DNA of 64,000 nt from Campanula takesimana (Eukaryota > Streptophyta > Magnoliopsida > Asterales > Campanulaceae), in contig JAOWBW010000320.1 of the NCBI GenBank assembly GCA_026119855.1, positions 806,001-870,000 on the forward strand, given 5' to 3'. Shown here piece after piece: positions 33,357 to 45,285 of the stretch. Below the pieces are notes generated by a model. It was not told the origin of the DNA and did not search any database. It saw nothing but the letters and a program-made list of their open reading frames with translations. The position numbers were made by a program, and so were the translations under genes. Positions within the stretch are counted from its first letter, which is position 1. The number at the start of each line of letters is the position of its first letter.

Positions 33357-34317
33357 TGTAGACACCCCGCCTTGGACCGCTCACCCCGATTGCACGGTTG
33401 ATTTTGTGTTTCTCCCTCTTTTAAGTGTTTTTTGTCAGTTCCTGTTACTTCCATTAAGTTCCTGGCTGACCCCATTAAGTCCAGGGACTAAATTGAATAA
33501 CAAGGCTGACTTCCTAGTCCATTCTGTCAAAAAAGCCTTCTCTGAGTCGCGCGCCTTCCACACTCAAGATGGTAAGCGCGCGCCTCTGGGCGTCAGTTAC
33601 AGATTTCTGACCAAGAATCTCTCCCTTGCTCATTTTACATGATTTTGCCCGGGAAAGATTTCTTGGTGACTGAGTTTTGGCACCAAAAACATGTATTTTT
33701 CAACTATAAAAACCCCTCCTCACCTCCATTTCAAAGGACTCTTTTTTAGCACTCTTAAACTCTCTTTTTGGAACAAGAAAACTCTACACAAAATACTTTC
33801 AAAGCATTTCCCAAGAAGTTTTCTAAGAAGTATTTGAAGGTCCTTGAAGCATAGGTAAAAGTTCATCTTCCTCCTTCTTCTCTACTTCATCTCTTCTCTC
33901 TTTTACTTTAATCAAACGTACAATCATCTCAAATCATTTTGGGACATGACACCAACGACTACTTCACTTCATTGAAGCTAGTCAAGGAGTCATCTCCCTA
34001 CATTCCAAAACCCCCTTTTTAACCCCTTTTATCATCATCGAAAAATAGGAAGAACATTTTGATTATGTAGATTTTTAACAAGCAAGACCGACATTAGTCG
34101 GGCGAGATGGGTGTTTAAGTACTTCCCATCTCGTAACCTAACCCCCGAACCTCATAACAAGAATCTCTGTTTTCTTATCAAACTTAGGCTAAATATTAGG
34201 TTTTTCTTATGTTCCTCTAAAACATAGGTGGCGACTCTACAATTAAAACACGAATAGACATCCTAGGAACAACAACACGCGCTCTAGCCAAGCCGTTCTC
34301 CTCCCGGGGTATCTACA
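33357..34317 (+). repeat. Element C 5' LTR
   Basis: Begins TGTAGACACCCC and ends GGTATCTACA. TATAAAAA is at 33705-33712. Only two GC cores, 29 bp apart, remain (aligned at 33556 and 33585); the 3' LTR has three. GGTGGCGACTCT near 34230 resembles the PBS. Confidence 0.9.
33705..33712 (+). promoter_or_regulatory. TATA box of element C LTR
   Basis: CAACTATAAAAACCCCTCC, conserved at 57106-57113 and, inverted, in the B and D LTRs. Confidence 0.7.
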
Positions 34318-34318
34318 G

Positions 34319-34335
34319 TGGCGACTCCGCTGGGG
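34319..34335 (+). other. Primer-binding site, element C
   Basis: TGGCGACTCCGCTGGGG, one base after the LTR. It is the Ogre-type site and matches element B with one substitution. Confidence 0.8.
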
Positions 34336-34404
34336 AAGTTTGAGGGTTAAACTTGCATTTTGTTCAAAATCTACATCTTTTCTGGGCATTCTGGTCTCTG
34401 ATGG

Positions 34405-34680
34405 AGGAGGCGTGCGCCTCTGGCCTTCTTGGCCTACGGCGCGCGCATCCCACATCAAGGACCAGAATCGCCCGCCTTCCATATGTTCTTCCTAGTTTCC
34501 TCTTCTTTTCTTCTACACTAATCATTTCTGCAGGGGTTACAATACATTCAGGACCAGGGCAATCCCCTGAGTCCAAAGTCTGACATTCTGACAGGTTTGC
34601 CCAGAAGCGGGCGCCTCCCACAGACGTTGCACCATGCGCGCGCTTCCCACAACACCATCCAGAGGCGCGCGCTTCTGGGT
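34405..34680. repeat. Two triplets of GC-rich sites in 29-bp phase, element C leader
   Basis: The first triplet aligns at 34419, 34448 and 34477 and the second at 34611, 34640 and 34669, each step exactly 29 bp. Individual sites such as CCAGAGGCGCGCGCTTCTGG are nearly palindromic. Confidence 0.8.
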
Positions 34681-35149
34681 AGGTTTCTTGGACAAGAACA
34701 AGTTTTAGAATAGAGTAGATTTGATGGGGTGTGGGCACAGTTGCCTGCATCAGGCCTAATCTGGCCTTTTGGATTGTTTTACTTTCGCGTTTTATTTTAT
34801 CGGTCACACAGGTGATTCGAAAGTTGTAATTATGTGATTATTTGCTTTTCTTTCATAAAAAAAAGAGTAAAAATGTTTTGTCACATGTTAGACCTCACAC
34901 TACGTGCACGAATTCCTATAAATTGCTTACTATCGAGTCGCACAAGTTCATAACCCCAAACCCGTCGAAGCCCGTCATAGGAAGTTTTAAGCTCCACCAG
35001 ACCTTGACTCTTTCGAAGTGGTAAACCTCAGCCCATGGCGTAGTTCATGACTACATGCCGGGGGTGACCTTAAGCCTCTCATTTAGCCGAGCACAAGCCA
35101 ACACAATTCTAGTTAGGGTCTAACACTCCGTGTCTAAAGTTGGTTTTCA

Positions 35150-35313
35150 TATGCCGAGATTTTCCTAAACTAATGTCTTCAAATCGTACATGCCAAGTGG
35201 TTATCATGGACGAAATAAAAATCCGTCCCCAAGTGGTTATTATAGACGAAATAAAAAAATCCATCCCCGCATGTATGCTTTACTACATTAATTTAGTTTA
35301 ATCCCGACATGTG
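35150..35313 (+). other. Long inverted repeat in the Ogre leader
   Basis: Arms 35150-35194 and 35268-35313 pair over about 45 bp. The interior has two AAGTGGTTAT-GGACGAAATAAA-ATCCRTCCCC repeats that can form small hairpins. It matches 21019-21183. Confidence 0.6.
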
Positions 35314-35636
35314 TAGGCTTCACAAGCGTGATGGAATTCGATGAGTATATGGGACCGCGAGATGGTCTATATACTAGTGTGACGATTCCATTATTTTCTT
35401 AGAAACTCAAAAGGGACCACGTCCCTCCGACTTATAAAAAAAAGAGTCTTTCCTTATGTGATTTTGAGTCGTGTGCCCAATGTATGCTCTAAGCCTCTTC
35501 ATGGACCGAAAGTGTACTCAAGACTGACAAGGGACTCTTCTGCAATATAGGTTCAATTGGTATTTACCGTGTCTACCGGGATTCAGCGAATCGGTTAGTC
35601 CGTGAAGAGATCACTCCAACAGCTTCGATAGAATCA

Positions 35637-37006
35637 ATGGCCGGCGGATCCAACACTGACAACACCATGTCTCTTGAGCAACTCTCCACCATGGTCCAAC
35701 TTCTCCAAGAACAAGTCTCCACTCTTAATAAGGAGGCTCAAAGCAAAGATGACATTTGGCAATCCCACCTCGACAACCAAAGGGAAGCCCACGAGGCCGA
35801 AATGGAGCTAATGAAAGAAAATGTCACCAAGCTCGCCAATGGCAAAGGCAAAGAGAATAATGAGGAGTCCGACTGGACTAAGGGTCTATTTCAAAGCCCT
35901 TATATTAGTGCCCGTACCAAGAAAATGGGGGAACCAAGCACCGAGAACAATGAGCCCAAGATGGTTGATTCAATCATAGCCTACATAGATCAACACTTCA
36001 ACAGTCTCAACTTGGGAAAAGGCTCCGATACAAGGCTCTATCAGTCATCCATTCTCATGAACACAATGGCTTCCCTCCCCGACAAATTCAAGATGCCCGA
36101 CATCAGCAAGTTCAAGGGCAACTCTTGTCCCATGGCACACATCGAGACTTACATTTGGGCTATGGTACCGAAGAAGGTCTCACCCATGGTTATGGCACAA
36201 TGCTTCCCCCTTACTCTCGAGGGGGCGGCAAAGGATTGGTATTCTACTCTCCCGCTCACAGTCTGTCTCGATTGGGATGCCGCCATGCTTGCCTTTAAGA
36301 GTTAATACCAAGGCAACATCACCCACCGGTCAACCAATAAAGAGCTTGAAAACACCACTTAAAGAGGCAACGAGTCCTTTATTGACTTCACGAGAATGTG
36401 GAATGACAAGCTCGCTGAGATTGTCGAGAGGCCTAACACTAAGGAGCAAATGGACATCTTTCTTTAGTGTCTAAAGATTGATCTCCGCACCCACCTAAGT
36501 GGGGCTTGCTATGCTGATTTCTCTCAAATGTATAAGGCAGGGATCTGAAGGGATGAGCTACTTAGGGAAGTCAAGAAAAGTGCTCCTACCCTCCGTTACA
36601 AGGCCGCCTCTAGCTTCTCAAAAGAGGCTTCAGTTAATGCCGTCACTACCGACAAGGGGAATTACAAAAAGGTTCCTTTACCCCAAGGAAAGAAGTCTCG
36701 AAATGACCGTGTCTACACGCCTCTCCAAGGCATGACTCAAACCGAGGCCTTCGAAGTTCTCACAGCAAAGGGGCAAGTCACACCCATATAAGGGTACCAA
36801 CCCAAGACGGTCAATGCCAATTATGCTCATCACAAGTATTGTGGCTACCACCAATGTAGTGGCCACACACCACCGAGGAATGCTTCGTTCTCCGCAATGT
36901 CATCCAAGATATCATAGACAAGAAGGAATTCATAGTTCCTAACGAGGGTGGTGTCAATGTAATAGAGATAGGAGAATTTGAGGAGACCACTCATTCAATC
37001 CCAATT
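35637..37006 (+). pseudogene. Element C Gag
   Basis: ATG 35637 opens MAGGSNTDNTMSLEQLSTMV with a coiled-coil-like region to about residue 70. The retrotrans_gag core follows (KMPDISKFKGNSCPMAHIET, LTLEGAAKDWYSTLP, then FIDFTRMWNDKLAEI), with a YTPLQGMTQTEAFEVL block and the zinc knuckle CGYHQCSGH at about 36840-36870. Stops in the main frame at 36303, 36358, 36466, 36546 and 36788 are each explicable as CAA, CAG or CGA changed to TAA, TAG or TGA. A frameshift sits inside the knuckle (about 36868). The start matches the B gag start. It would assemble the particle and bind RNA. Confidence 0.85.
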
Positions 37007-37760
37007 GTGAATGAGGACTCCAATGCCATGAATAAGATTGATAATTCTTGTTATGTTGTGACTTACGATAAGGTAATGAGGGAAGTACTAAAGAATAGGA
37101 AAAAGAAGCAAGAAGGGAACGTCAACATGCTGACTCGATCCGGACGAGTCATAGAAAGCAACCCCTCCACTTCTGCGCCAAGCACCTCTTCTCAAAGGTC
37201 GCAAGCTCGTGACACTCCCGAAGACCCTCTACTAGTTCAACTTAAGAAAACTCAAGCCAACATTTCTATTTGGGACCTCATTGCATCCTCAAAAAAGCAC
37301 CAAGATCTTGTCATCAGTAATCTCAATGACACGTCGATCTCTCTCGACACTACTCCCGAGGACCTCACTGCAATGATAGGCCACATTCATTTTGGAAATA
37401 TCATCACCTTTGCCGACATGGACCTCCCACCATTTGGGTCCGATCACAATGAGGGTATCTACCTTAAGGTAAGAGCAAAGGGGAGACCTATTTCAAGAGT
37501 CTTGGTTGACTGTGGTTCCGCACTCAACCTAATGCCCGGCCGAATCATGGGCATACTGGGGCTTAAGAACTCAAATTTGAAGCCTTCTACTCAAGTAATC
37601 CGAGGTTACGACAGCACTGCCCGTACAGTCATGGGTATGGTGCAAATAGACATTGAGTTTGGGAGCATGGTCATGTCCGTCCCGTTTCAAGTGCTCGATA
37701 TACCTTCCTCATTCAACTTGCTTTTGGGACGACCGTGGATACATAATTCTAATGTCGTCC
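37007..37760 (+). pseudogene. Element C protease region, cut by Athila G
   Basis: The open frame contains an MLTRSGRVI block, HIHFGNIITFADMDLPPFG and the retropepsin active site VLVDCGSALNLMPG (Asp residue 168, about 37508). SFNLLLGRPWIH, the usual protease end, follows. The insertion of G falls just after it, and the frame resumes at 49202 with LHQCLKFRNG. The D-C-G-S active site matches Ogre proteases, which usually read D-N-G-S. No stop occurs in this part. Confidence 0.82.
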
Positions 37761-39100
37761 TGATGGATCGATTTTATCATACATTATCCCTACATTTTTG
37801 TTCTAATTTTATTGACTTTTTAGTTGTAATTTAGACTAGTTTGATGTAATTTTGGTCCAGTTGTGACTTGAGGAACTTTGGTTATTAGTTGTATATTTTG
37901 AACATTTTTTAGTGTCATTTGTGTTGAGGAACAAAGTCCTCAATGATTAATTGTGAAAACCAGAAGTCGATTGGCATTGGGGCAAGTCAAGATGGAGAAA
38001 AGATAAAGAAAGTCAGAAAAACAGAGCAGGCGCCCGCCCGAACAGTACCAGGCGCCCGCTCATTGTGAATTCTGAAGAACCAAGGTTTCTGGGCAAATGA
38101 GCGCCCGCTTGGGTATCACCAGGCGCCCGCCCGCTACTTCCGTACAGAATTTCGGGATTCCTTTTCAAGACGGGTTTTAACCCAATTTTACCTATTTTTT
38201 AGGCCCTAGTTCTCTCTGTATAAATAGTAGACTGCAGTACTTTATTTTGTTATGCTTTCTTTTAGGTTTTATCAAAGTTTTCAAGGTGTAATCAAGAATT
38301 TTGGGATTTATTCATCATCAAGAGTTTATCCAGGTTTATGGTTTTTAATCTTATTCTTGTGATTCTTGCTATGTCTATGAGTAGCTAAATTCCTTGTTCA
38401 TGGATTGGGTGTAGCACTATTGAAACTCTATGCTAAATTGAGTTTAATTTAATATCATTCGTGTTCTTGTTCATTGAAATTGATCTTCATTCATTTAAAG
38501 ATTTCAACTTTATAGATAGATATTGTTGACCTTTAAATCATTAGGGTTTAAATTATTTCACTAGCGTGGATAGTTTTTACATTGACCTAGATTTCATTGA
38601 ATAGATTTGATTGAAAGCCTAGCGGAAATCAAAATGATCTAAAATCAATTGTTCTTTGAAACTTAATAAATTAGTTGTGTGTGTTGTTGACCTAGTGGAA
38701 TACATCACATAGGGGTAATAATAGGATTGCAATCCGGTGAACAGACCGTCCCAATTCTTAACTAAGTGAACGATTTCTTGAACAAGTTTGATAATCTTTA
38801 TTTAAAAATAGCATAGAGTGGAAATAGTTGTGAACCCCAATCCATGAATCTTTGTCATCTTGAATTCAATCCTTGCTTGCTTTGTGATCTTCAATCTTAG
38901 ATTATTTTTACTGTTTAGGTGTTAAAGTAGATTAATTAAAAAAATCAAATCAAAAACCCCATTTGGTTACTCTTTTGCACTAATTAAATTCACTCATTTG
39001 TCCAACAAGTCTCTGTGGGATCGACCCTCGCTTTCGCGCGTTACTACTACGGTAACTAGTGCGCTTGCTAGGTATTTATTACTTGAAATTTTATCCATCA
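37761..39100 (+). repeat. Element G 5' LTR
   Basis: TATAAATA is at 38219-38226. Four GCGCCCGC sites start at 38030, 38052, 38101 and 38123 (steps 22, 49, 22). Both LTRs are 1340 bp. Confidence 0.93.
38219..38226 (+). promoter_or_regulatory. TATA box of element G LTR
   Basis: CTGTATAAATAGTAG, repeated at 48315-48322 in the 3' LTR. It lies about 90 bp after the last GCGCCCGC site. Confidence 0.75.
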
Positions 39101-39106
39101 AGTTTT

Positions 39107-39124
39107 TGGCGCCGTTGCCGGGGA
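39107..39124 (+). other. Primer-binding site, element G
   Basis: TGGCGCCGTTGCCGGGGA, six bases after the LTR. It is the tRNA-Asp-type site of Athila/Tat elements. Confidence 0.85.
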
Positions 39125-39158
39125 CTTGTTTTGATTTACAAGTTAATTTAATCGGTGT

Positions 39159-40628
39159 ATGTTTGGTAGGCGTTCATTGAATCCCGAGTTGGTTCCTTTG
39201 AACGATAATATCGATAGACTTGACAGGGGCATTCCCCCTATTCGTGAGTCTGAGTCTGAGTCTGAAACTTCTGTCACTGAGACAGAGGTAGTTTTAAGTG
39301 AATTTGAAACTTCTTCCACCGTGGAAGAAGAAATTGAAGTTGTAATGGCTAATCCCTTAATGAAAGAATATGCTAGGCCTAAGGTTGACACATCGGTGTC
39401 ATGTATTGTCTTGACTGAGGCCGCTAAATCTTATGAGGTGAAGGGGCATTACTTCAGTCAGTTGCCCAAGTTTTAGGGTCTTCCTGCTGAAGACTCTTTG
39501 AACTTCTTGAGAGAGTACACGATGATTATATCAGGATTCCCTGTAAAAGAGGGGGTTACTGATGAACAATTAAGGCTTAAATATTTTCCCTTCTCTCTTC
39601 AAGGGGCAGCTAAAACTTGGCTTATGTTGCTTCCTGCTAGGAGTATCACTACATGGGATGGGTTGCATGATGCATTCTTAAAGAAATTCTTCCCTCGCGC
39701 TACTTTGGCCACCTTTAGACAGAAAATTATAGGGTTTACTCAACATGTAGGTGAGCCATTTCATGAGGCTTGGGATAGGTTCAAAATGTTGCAAGTGCAG
39801 TGCCCCCATCATGCTTTTCCTGAGGCCCTTTTACATCAAACATTTTATGGTGGGTTAACTGCAGCTGACCAAGCTATGGTCGACAATGCAGCAGGCGGCT
39901 TTATAGGAGCCAAAACTGTTGACCAAACCCAAGAATTATTTGAGATGTTGGGGGCCAATTCGCAAGAAAAAGGCTCTAGAGGGAAACCTAGGGGAGTGCA
40001 TGAGTTGAGTTGTATGGATGAGTTCACTAGGCAGATGTCTATGTTAAACCAAAACATGGCTAAAATGAATTCTAATATGTCTTCCTCAAGTGCTAATGTG
40101 TTATTTGATTTCTGTGCTAATTATGGATATAACACTCATGCTACTAATGGTTGTCCAGTTGTTGCACAGTTTGATTCTGAACAGGTGAATACGATGCAAG
40201 GGTACCCCCCAAGGAAAAATCAAGGTGGTATGTATTCTAACACGTATAATCCAGATTGGAAAAACCACCCCAATTTTTCTTGGAGGGGTAACCCAGGAAT
40301 TCAGTACCAGCAGCAGAAACCTCTCTATCCTCCTCCACCACAAGGGAATCCAGAACAGCAGCCCAAGCAATATCTGGAGGATATGATGAGGTCCATAATG
40401 CAAGAGCAGCAACAAATGAAAATGATGATGGAGCAGCGTGAGAAGCAACAGGAAGCGGTCAACAAAAAGCTGGAGAACCAGATTGGTCAACTAGCTGTGG
40501 GTCAGCAAGGGCATAAACCGGGAACTTTCCCTAGTCAAGGGGAGCAAGCCAAGGCCATTGTGACTCTGAGAAATGGCAAACAGGTAAGCAATGAGGTATG
40601 TCCTAACTCTCCTTCTGAAACTGCCTAA
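39159..40628 (+). pseudogene. Element G Gag
   Basis: Starts MFGRRSLNPELVPLND at ATG 39159, the typical Athila Gag opening, with an acidic Ser/Glu-rich segment. A TAG at 39474 interrupts the frame, which continues from 39498. The retrotrans_gag domain has FPFSLQGAAKTWLMLLPA, WDGLHDAFLKKFFP and FHEAWDRFKMLQVQCPHH. A degenerate zinc-finger-like FCANYGYNTHATNGCP and a Gln/Met-rich coiled coil (40380-40500) follow. The Gag forms the particle. The frame ends at TAA 40626-40628 and picks up again in the same frame in the protease ORF. Confidence 0.87.
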
Positions 40629-40670
40629 CCACCTGTTGTTGAGAATGTTGTTGGTAAGAGTACTAATGGC

Positions 40671-41780
40671 ATGTGGGAAATTCCTGTTACTGATTCTTCC
40701 ACCCCCAAGCCATATGTACCTCATGTACCGTTTCTTGGTAGATTTATGAGAAGTAAGCTGGATAAGCAAATGTCTGATTTATATGACATGTTTTCAAAAG
40801 TGAACATTAATCTTCCTTTGTTAAATGTCATTAAAAATATCCCAGCTTATGCAAAGTTTTTCAAAGAACTTAACTCCAGGAAACCCAAGTATGGGAACGA
40901 TGAGAAATTGGTTATGGGTGAAAGTGCCAGTGCCGTGGTACAACAGAACCTCCCACCTAAATTGAAAGACCCCGGAAGTTTTAATATTTCTATATCTATG
41001 GGGGATTCTAAAAAGGTGAAGGCAATGTTAGATCTCGGTGCTAGCATTAATTTGTTACCCCATCATTTGTATCTTGAGTTGGGTTTACCTGAGCTAAAAC
41101 CCACCACAATGACCTTGCAACTGGCTGATCGTTCAATCAAGAGGCCATTGGGAATTATGGAGGATGTTTTGGTGCAGGTAGCCAATTTGATTATCCCTGT
41201 GGATTTTGTTGTGCTTGAGACTGTTAATGGTGTTGGGAATAGTAAGGATTCTCCCATATTGCTTGGGCGTCCATTTATGGCTACTACTAACACCATCATT
41301 AATGTGGGTGATGGGACTCTATCTATGTGTGTGGCTAATGAGAAAATAGAAATATCTGTGTTTGATGTCATGCAAAGTCCTTTAGATGACGAATCTTGTA
41401 ACTGTGTGGATATTGTTGAGGATTGTGTGAGTGAAGTTCTGTGGCATGAGAGAGACTGTGAGGAGTTAGAGTCTTTGTTGTCAACAGGCGGTGAGAAACC
41501 TAGGGATAATGCGGATGTTCAACTGATGGCTGTGGAAAAGGCCGACGAACACCATCCTAGTGATGGCCCGTTTCACCCCCTAGGCCACTTCAATGAGAAG
41601 TCGGTGCCTTCTATTGTAACCCCTCCAGCTCTTGAGCTGAAAGCCCTTCCCTCAAATTTAAAGTATGTTTTTCTTGGGGAGGGAGAGACTTTCCCCGTGA
41701 TAATTGCCTCAGATTTGACCATAGAACAAAAGGCCAAGTTGATCAAAGTGCTTCGAGAGCACAAGCAGGCCATAGGGTAG
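40671..41780 (+). pseudogene. Element G protease region
   Basis: Same frame as Gag. Residues 20-70 are a conserved pre-protease block (FLGRFMRSKLDKQMSDLYDM, NIPAYAKFFKELNSRK). The retropepsin active site is AMLDLGASINLLP (Asp about 41031), as in Athila, with a TMTLQLADRSIKRPLGIMED flap region and SPILLGRPFMATTNTII. The rest leads into RT. The frame ends at a TAG at 41778-41780 that is probably TGG to TAG. Complete apart from bordering stops. Confidence 0.87.
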
Positions 41781-43325
41781 ACCTTAGCAGATATTAAGGG
41801 TATAAGCCCCTCCATGTGCATGCAAAAAATTAATCTCATAGATGGTGCTAAGCCGTCTAGAGAGAGACAGAAGAGGTTAAATCCTCACATGGAGGAGGCG
41901 GTTAGAAAAGAGGTCCTAAAATTGTTGGATGCAGGCATTATCTATGCCGTTGCTGATAGTGAGTGGGTGAGCCCAGTTCAAGTCGTTCCTAAGAAATCGG
42001 GCTACACGGTCACCACTAATGAGAAAGGAGAAGAAGTCCCAACAAGGGAAGTGACTGGACTTAGAATGTGCATAGATTTGCGCAAACTAAATGCTGCAAC
42101 AAAGAAAGATCACTTCCCTTTGCCCTTTATTGATCAGATTCTTGAGAGGTTAGCCGGACATGAGTATTATTGTTTCTTGGATGGTTTTTCGGGGTATAAC
42201 CAAATCCCCATTGCACCAGAGGACCAAGCCAAGACCACTTTTACTTGTCCTTTTGGCACATTCGCATTTAGGAGGATGCCCTTTGGGCTTTGTAATACAC
42301 CTGCGACCTTTCAAAGGTGTATGACCTTCATCTTCTCTGATTTGATTGAGCGATGTGTCGAAGTCTTCATGGATGACTTCTCGGTATTTGGTGACAGTTT
42401 TGATGGGTGCTTAGAGAATTTGATAATGGTTTTAAATCATTGTTGTGAGACAAATTTGACCCTTAGTTGGGAAAAATGTAATTTTCTCGTGAGGTATGGC
42501 ATTGTGTTAGGACATTTGGTGTCAAACAAGGGGATTGAGGTAGATAAGGCTAAAATCGATGTGATTTCAAAATTGCCTCCCCCTGTGTCGGTTAAGGGTG
42601 TGCGAAGTTTCCTGGGCCATGCAGGTTTTTATAGGCGTTTCATAAAAGACTTTTCAAAAATTTGTAAGCCTTTATGTAACCTTCTAGCTAAGGACACTGA
42701 GTTTATCTTTGACCAAGAGTGTTTAGAGTCCTTCAATCTGCTGAAGGAGAAGTTGACGTGTGCCCCCATTTTATCTAACCCCAATTGGTCTCTACCATTT
42801 GAGATCATGTGTGATGCATCAGATTTTGCGATTGGGGCTATCTTGGGGCAAAGAGTGGATAAATTACCTCATGTGATTCATTACGCAAGTAGAACTTTAA
42901 ATGATGTACAACTGAATTACACTACCACTGAAAAAGAATTTTTAGCAGTTGTGTTTGCTCTTGAAAAGTTTCCTTCTTACTTGCTTGGGTCCAAGGTGAT
43001 TATCTACTCTGATCATGCTGCACTTAAATACTTGCTGAATAAAAAGGATGCTAAACCTAGACTTCTTAGGTGGATGCTCCTACTGCAGGAGTTTGACATT
43101 GAAATAAGAGATAAAAAGGGGACTGAAAATGTGGTGGCGGATCACCTATCTAGGCTTGAGGACTTCACATTCACTAGTGTAATTGATGGTGCAATTCTGG
43201 TTAATGAAAATTTTCCGGATGAACAACTATTCTCTTTACATGTTCATGAGCCTTGGTATGCGGATCTTGTGAATTTCATTGTTTCTAATATTATGCCACC
43301 TCATTTCACTTACGATAAAAAATGA
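41781..43325 (+). pseudogene. Element G reverse transcriptase and RNase H
   Basis: One uninterrupted frame after TAG 41778. RT has WVSPVQVVPKKSG, LRMCIDLRKLNAATKKDHFP, YYCFLDGFSGYNQ (first Asp), RRMPFGLCNTPATFQRCM and EVFMDDFSVFG (FMDD, residues 185-188), so the polymerase active site is intact. RNase H has FEIMCDASDFAIGAILGQ, YTTTEKEFLAVVFALEKF and IYSDHAALKYLL, with NVVADHLSRLE. There is no second archaeal-type RNase H, as expected for Athila. The frame closes at TGA 43323-43325. It would synthesise cDNA and degrade RNA in the particle. Confidence 0.9.
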
Positions 43326-44560
43326 AAGTTTAGATCGGATGTGAAGCACTACATTTGGGATGACCCTTATCTGTGGAAAGTTTGCCCGGACAAGATAATT
43401 AGGAGATGCATTCCGGAGCATGAGCAAGCTAGCGTTTTGAGATTTTGCCACGAATTCCAATGTGGGGGTCACTTTAGTGGGCAAAAGATCGCTAGGAAAG
43501 TATTGCAAGCGGGTCTATATTGGCCCATTTTATTTAAAGATGCTCATGACTTTTGTGTGAGGTGTGATAGATGCCAAAGGACCGGCAACATAGGAAATAG
43601 AGATGAAATGCCCCTATAACATAATTTAATTGTTGATATTTTTGATGTGTGGGGTATTGATTTTATGGGTCCTTTTCCCCTTCCTAAGGCTACTTGTACA
43701 TTCTTGTTGCTGTAGATTATGTGTCTAAATGGGTGGAAGCAATTCCTACCCGGACTAATGATGCCAATATTGTTTGCAAGTTTGTGCGTGAAAATATCTT
43801 TGGTAGGTATGGAGTGCCGCGTGTCATTATCAGTGACCAAGGGACGCACTTTACAAACAGAATGTTCAATCAAGTGCTAAAAAGATATGGGGTGGGTCAC
43901 AAGTTGGCTACGACTTATCACCCTCAAACGTCGGGCCAAGTGGAGGTGAGTAATCACCAAATCAAGGCGGTGCTTGAGAAAACGGTGCGTCCAAATCGTA
44001 AGGACTGGGCTGACAAATTATGTGATGCACTGTGGGATTATCGGACTGCATACAAAACCCCCATTGGCATGAGCCCGTACCGTATTGTGTATGGAAAAGA
44101 GTGTCATCTTCCAGTGGAATTAGAGCACAAAGCATATTAGGCAACCAAGCAACTAAACATGGATTTGACTCTAGCAGGGGAAAAAAGGTTGCTTGACTTG
44201 GATGAGCTTGCAGAAATGAGGCAGGATAGTTATGAGAGTGCAAAGTTGTACAAAGAGAGGACAAAAAGATATCATGATGAAAACCTTAAACCCAAGTTTC
44301 TCAAACCGGGTATGAAAGTCCTTCTCTTTAACTCTCGCCTCAAACTGTTTCCCGGAAAATTGTGTTCAAGGTGGACGGGTCCTTATGAATTGGTTCGAGT
44401 TTTTCCCTATGGAGCCATAGAGCTTAAAGATTTGAAAGATGGGACAATATTTAAAGTGAATGGACACCGAGTGAAGCCTTATTATGAGGGGTTGTCTATT
44501 TTGGAAGACATCAATGAAATTGATATAATTGATTTGACGGACCCGGAGGGAGCCACTTAA
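43326..44560 (+). pseudogene. Element G integrase
   Basis: The HHCC zinc region (CHEFQCGGHFSG, then CVRCDRCQRTGN), then VWGIDFMGPFPLP (Asp), VIISDQGTHFTN (Asp), and QTSGQVEVSNHQ (Glu). The C-terminal domain has FKVNGHRVKPYYEGLS before TAA 44558-44560. Stops at 43617-43619 (TAA), about 44138 (TAG) and a single frameshift near 43685 break it. All catalytic residues are readable. It is downstream of RNase H in the Pol order. Confidence 0.88.
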
Positions 44561-44777
44561 TATTCATGTGGCATTATGTCGAGCCAAAGACTTAAAACAA
44601 AGGCGCTTGTTGGGAGGCAACCCAACCAGGTATCATTTTATTGCTTTATGTTTTTCCTTTCAGTTTATCATCATTTTTTGAATTGGGAGTGTGTTGTTTC
44701 TTCAATGCCATGAGGACATAGCAAACTTTTGGTTCGGGGGTGGTGGTTAAATTTGTGTGTCAGTGTTGGTTGGTTCA

Positions 44778-44838
44778 AACTACGGTGACCTGAGCTCCTT
44801 ATTGTCCTAGGGAGAACGTAGGCAACGAAAGTGCGGTC
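44778..44838 (+). other. Conserved post-pol stem-loop block (H2), Athila copy
   Basis: AACTACGGTGACCTGAGCTC, then TAGGGAGAACGTAGGCAACG and GTGCGGTC. CTCC (44795-44798) pairs with GGAG (44811-44814). It is homologous to the Ogre copies at 53937 and, inverted, 16946. Confidence 0.6.
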
Positions 44839-45062
44839 AAAGGATTAGTCCGTGTCATCCTTCATGGATCTCTCCGAGTTTGTGGGTTTATAGGGGAGTG
44901 TAAATAGTGTCACCCTCCAAAAAGATTTTCATTTTTTTTTAGTCATTTTTATTTTCATAATGGATATTACGCTTGTGATGTTTGTTTGTGGTGATGTGCA
45001 TGAAATCAATTCAACCAAGTGGTGGAGCGATCAAACCAGCAGTTAAAAAAAAAAATTGCTGG

Positions 45063-45285
45063 AAAAACATATCGAGCGCCCGCTTGGTGTACAGGGGGCA
45101 CGCGCCTGATTGAGAAAGCGCAAAATAGGATGTTTCTGCCCAAATAAGTGCGCGCCTGGACCTTGTTAAGCGCCCGCCTGGTTGTTGGTTTAAGAAATCC
45201 CAGTTGGGTAAAAACGGGATTTTGGGGGAGGTTTAACCTAAATCTAATCATCTTCTCCAAACTCTCTCTGTCTAAAACTCTCCCT
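45063..45285 (+). promoter_or_regulatory. U3-like region ahead of the third ORF of element G
   Basis: Four GC-rich octamers at steps 22, 50, 22 repeat the LTR arrangement (22, 49, 22). TTTCTG-CAAAT-AGCGCC and CTCTCTGT-TAAA phrases are shared with the LTR. The TATA position reads TCTAAAAC, so the promoter is possibly decayed. Confidence 0.5.

Larger units (their letters stand above)
34336..35636 (+). other. 5' leader of element C
   Basis: About 1.3 kb without a credible ORF. It contains two sets of GC cores in 29-bp phase (34410-34480 and 34605-34675) and the long inverted repeat at 35150-35313. It is homologous to the element B leader. Confidence 0.7.
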
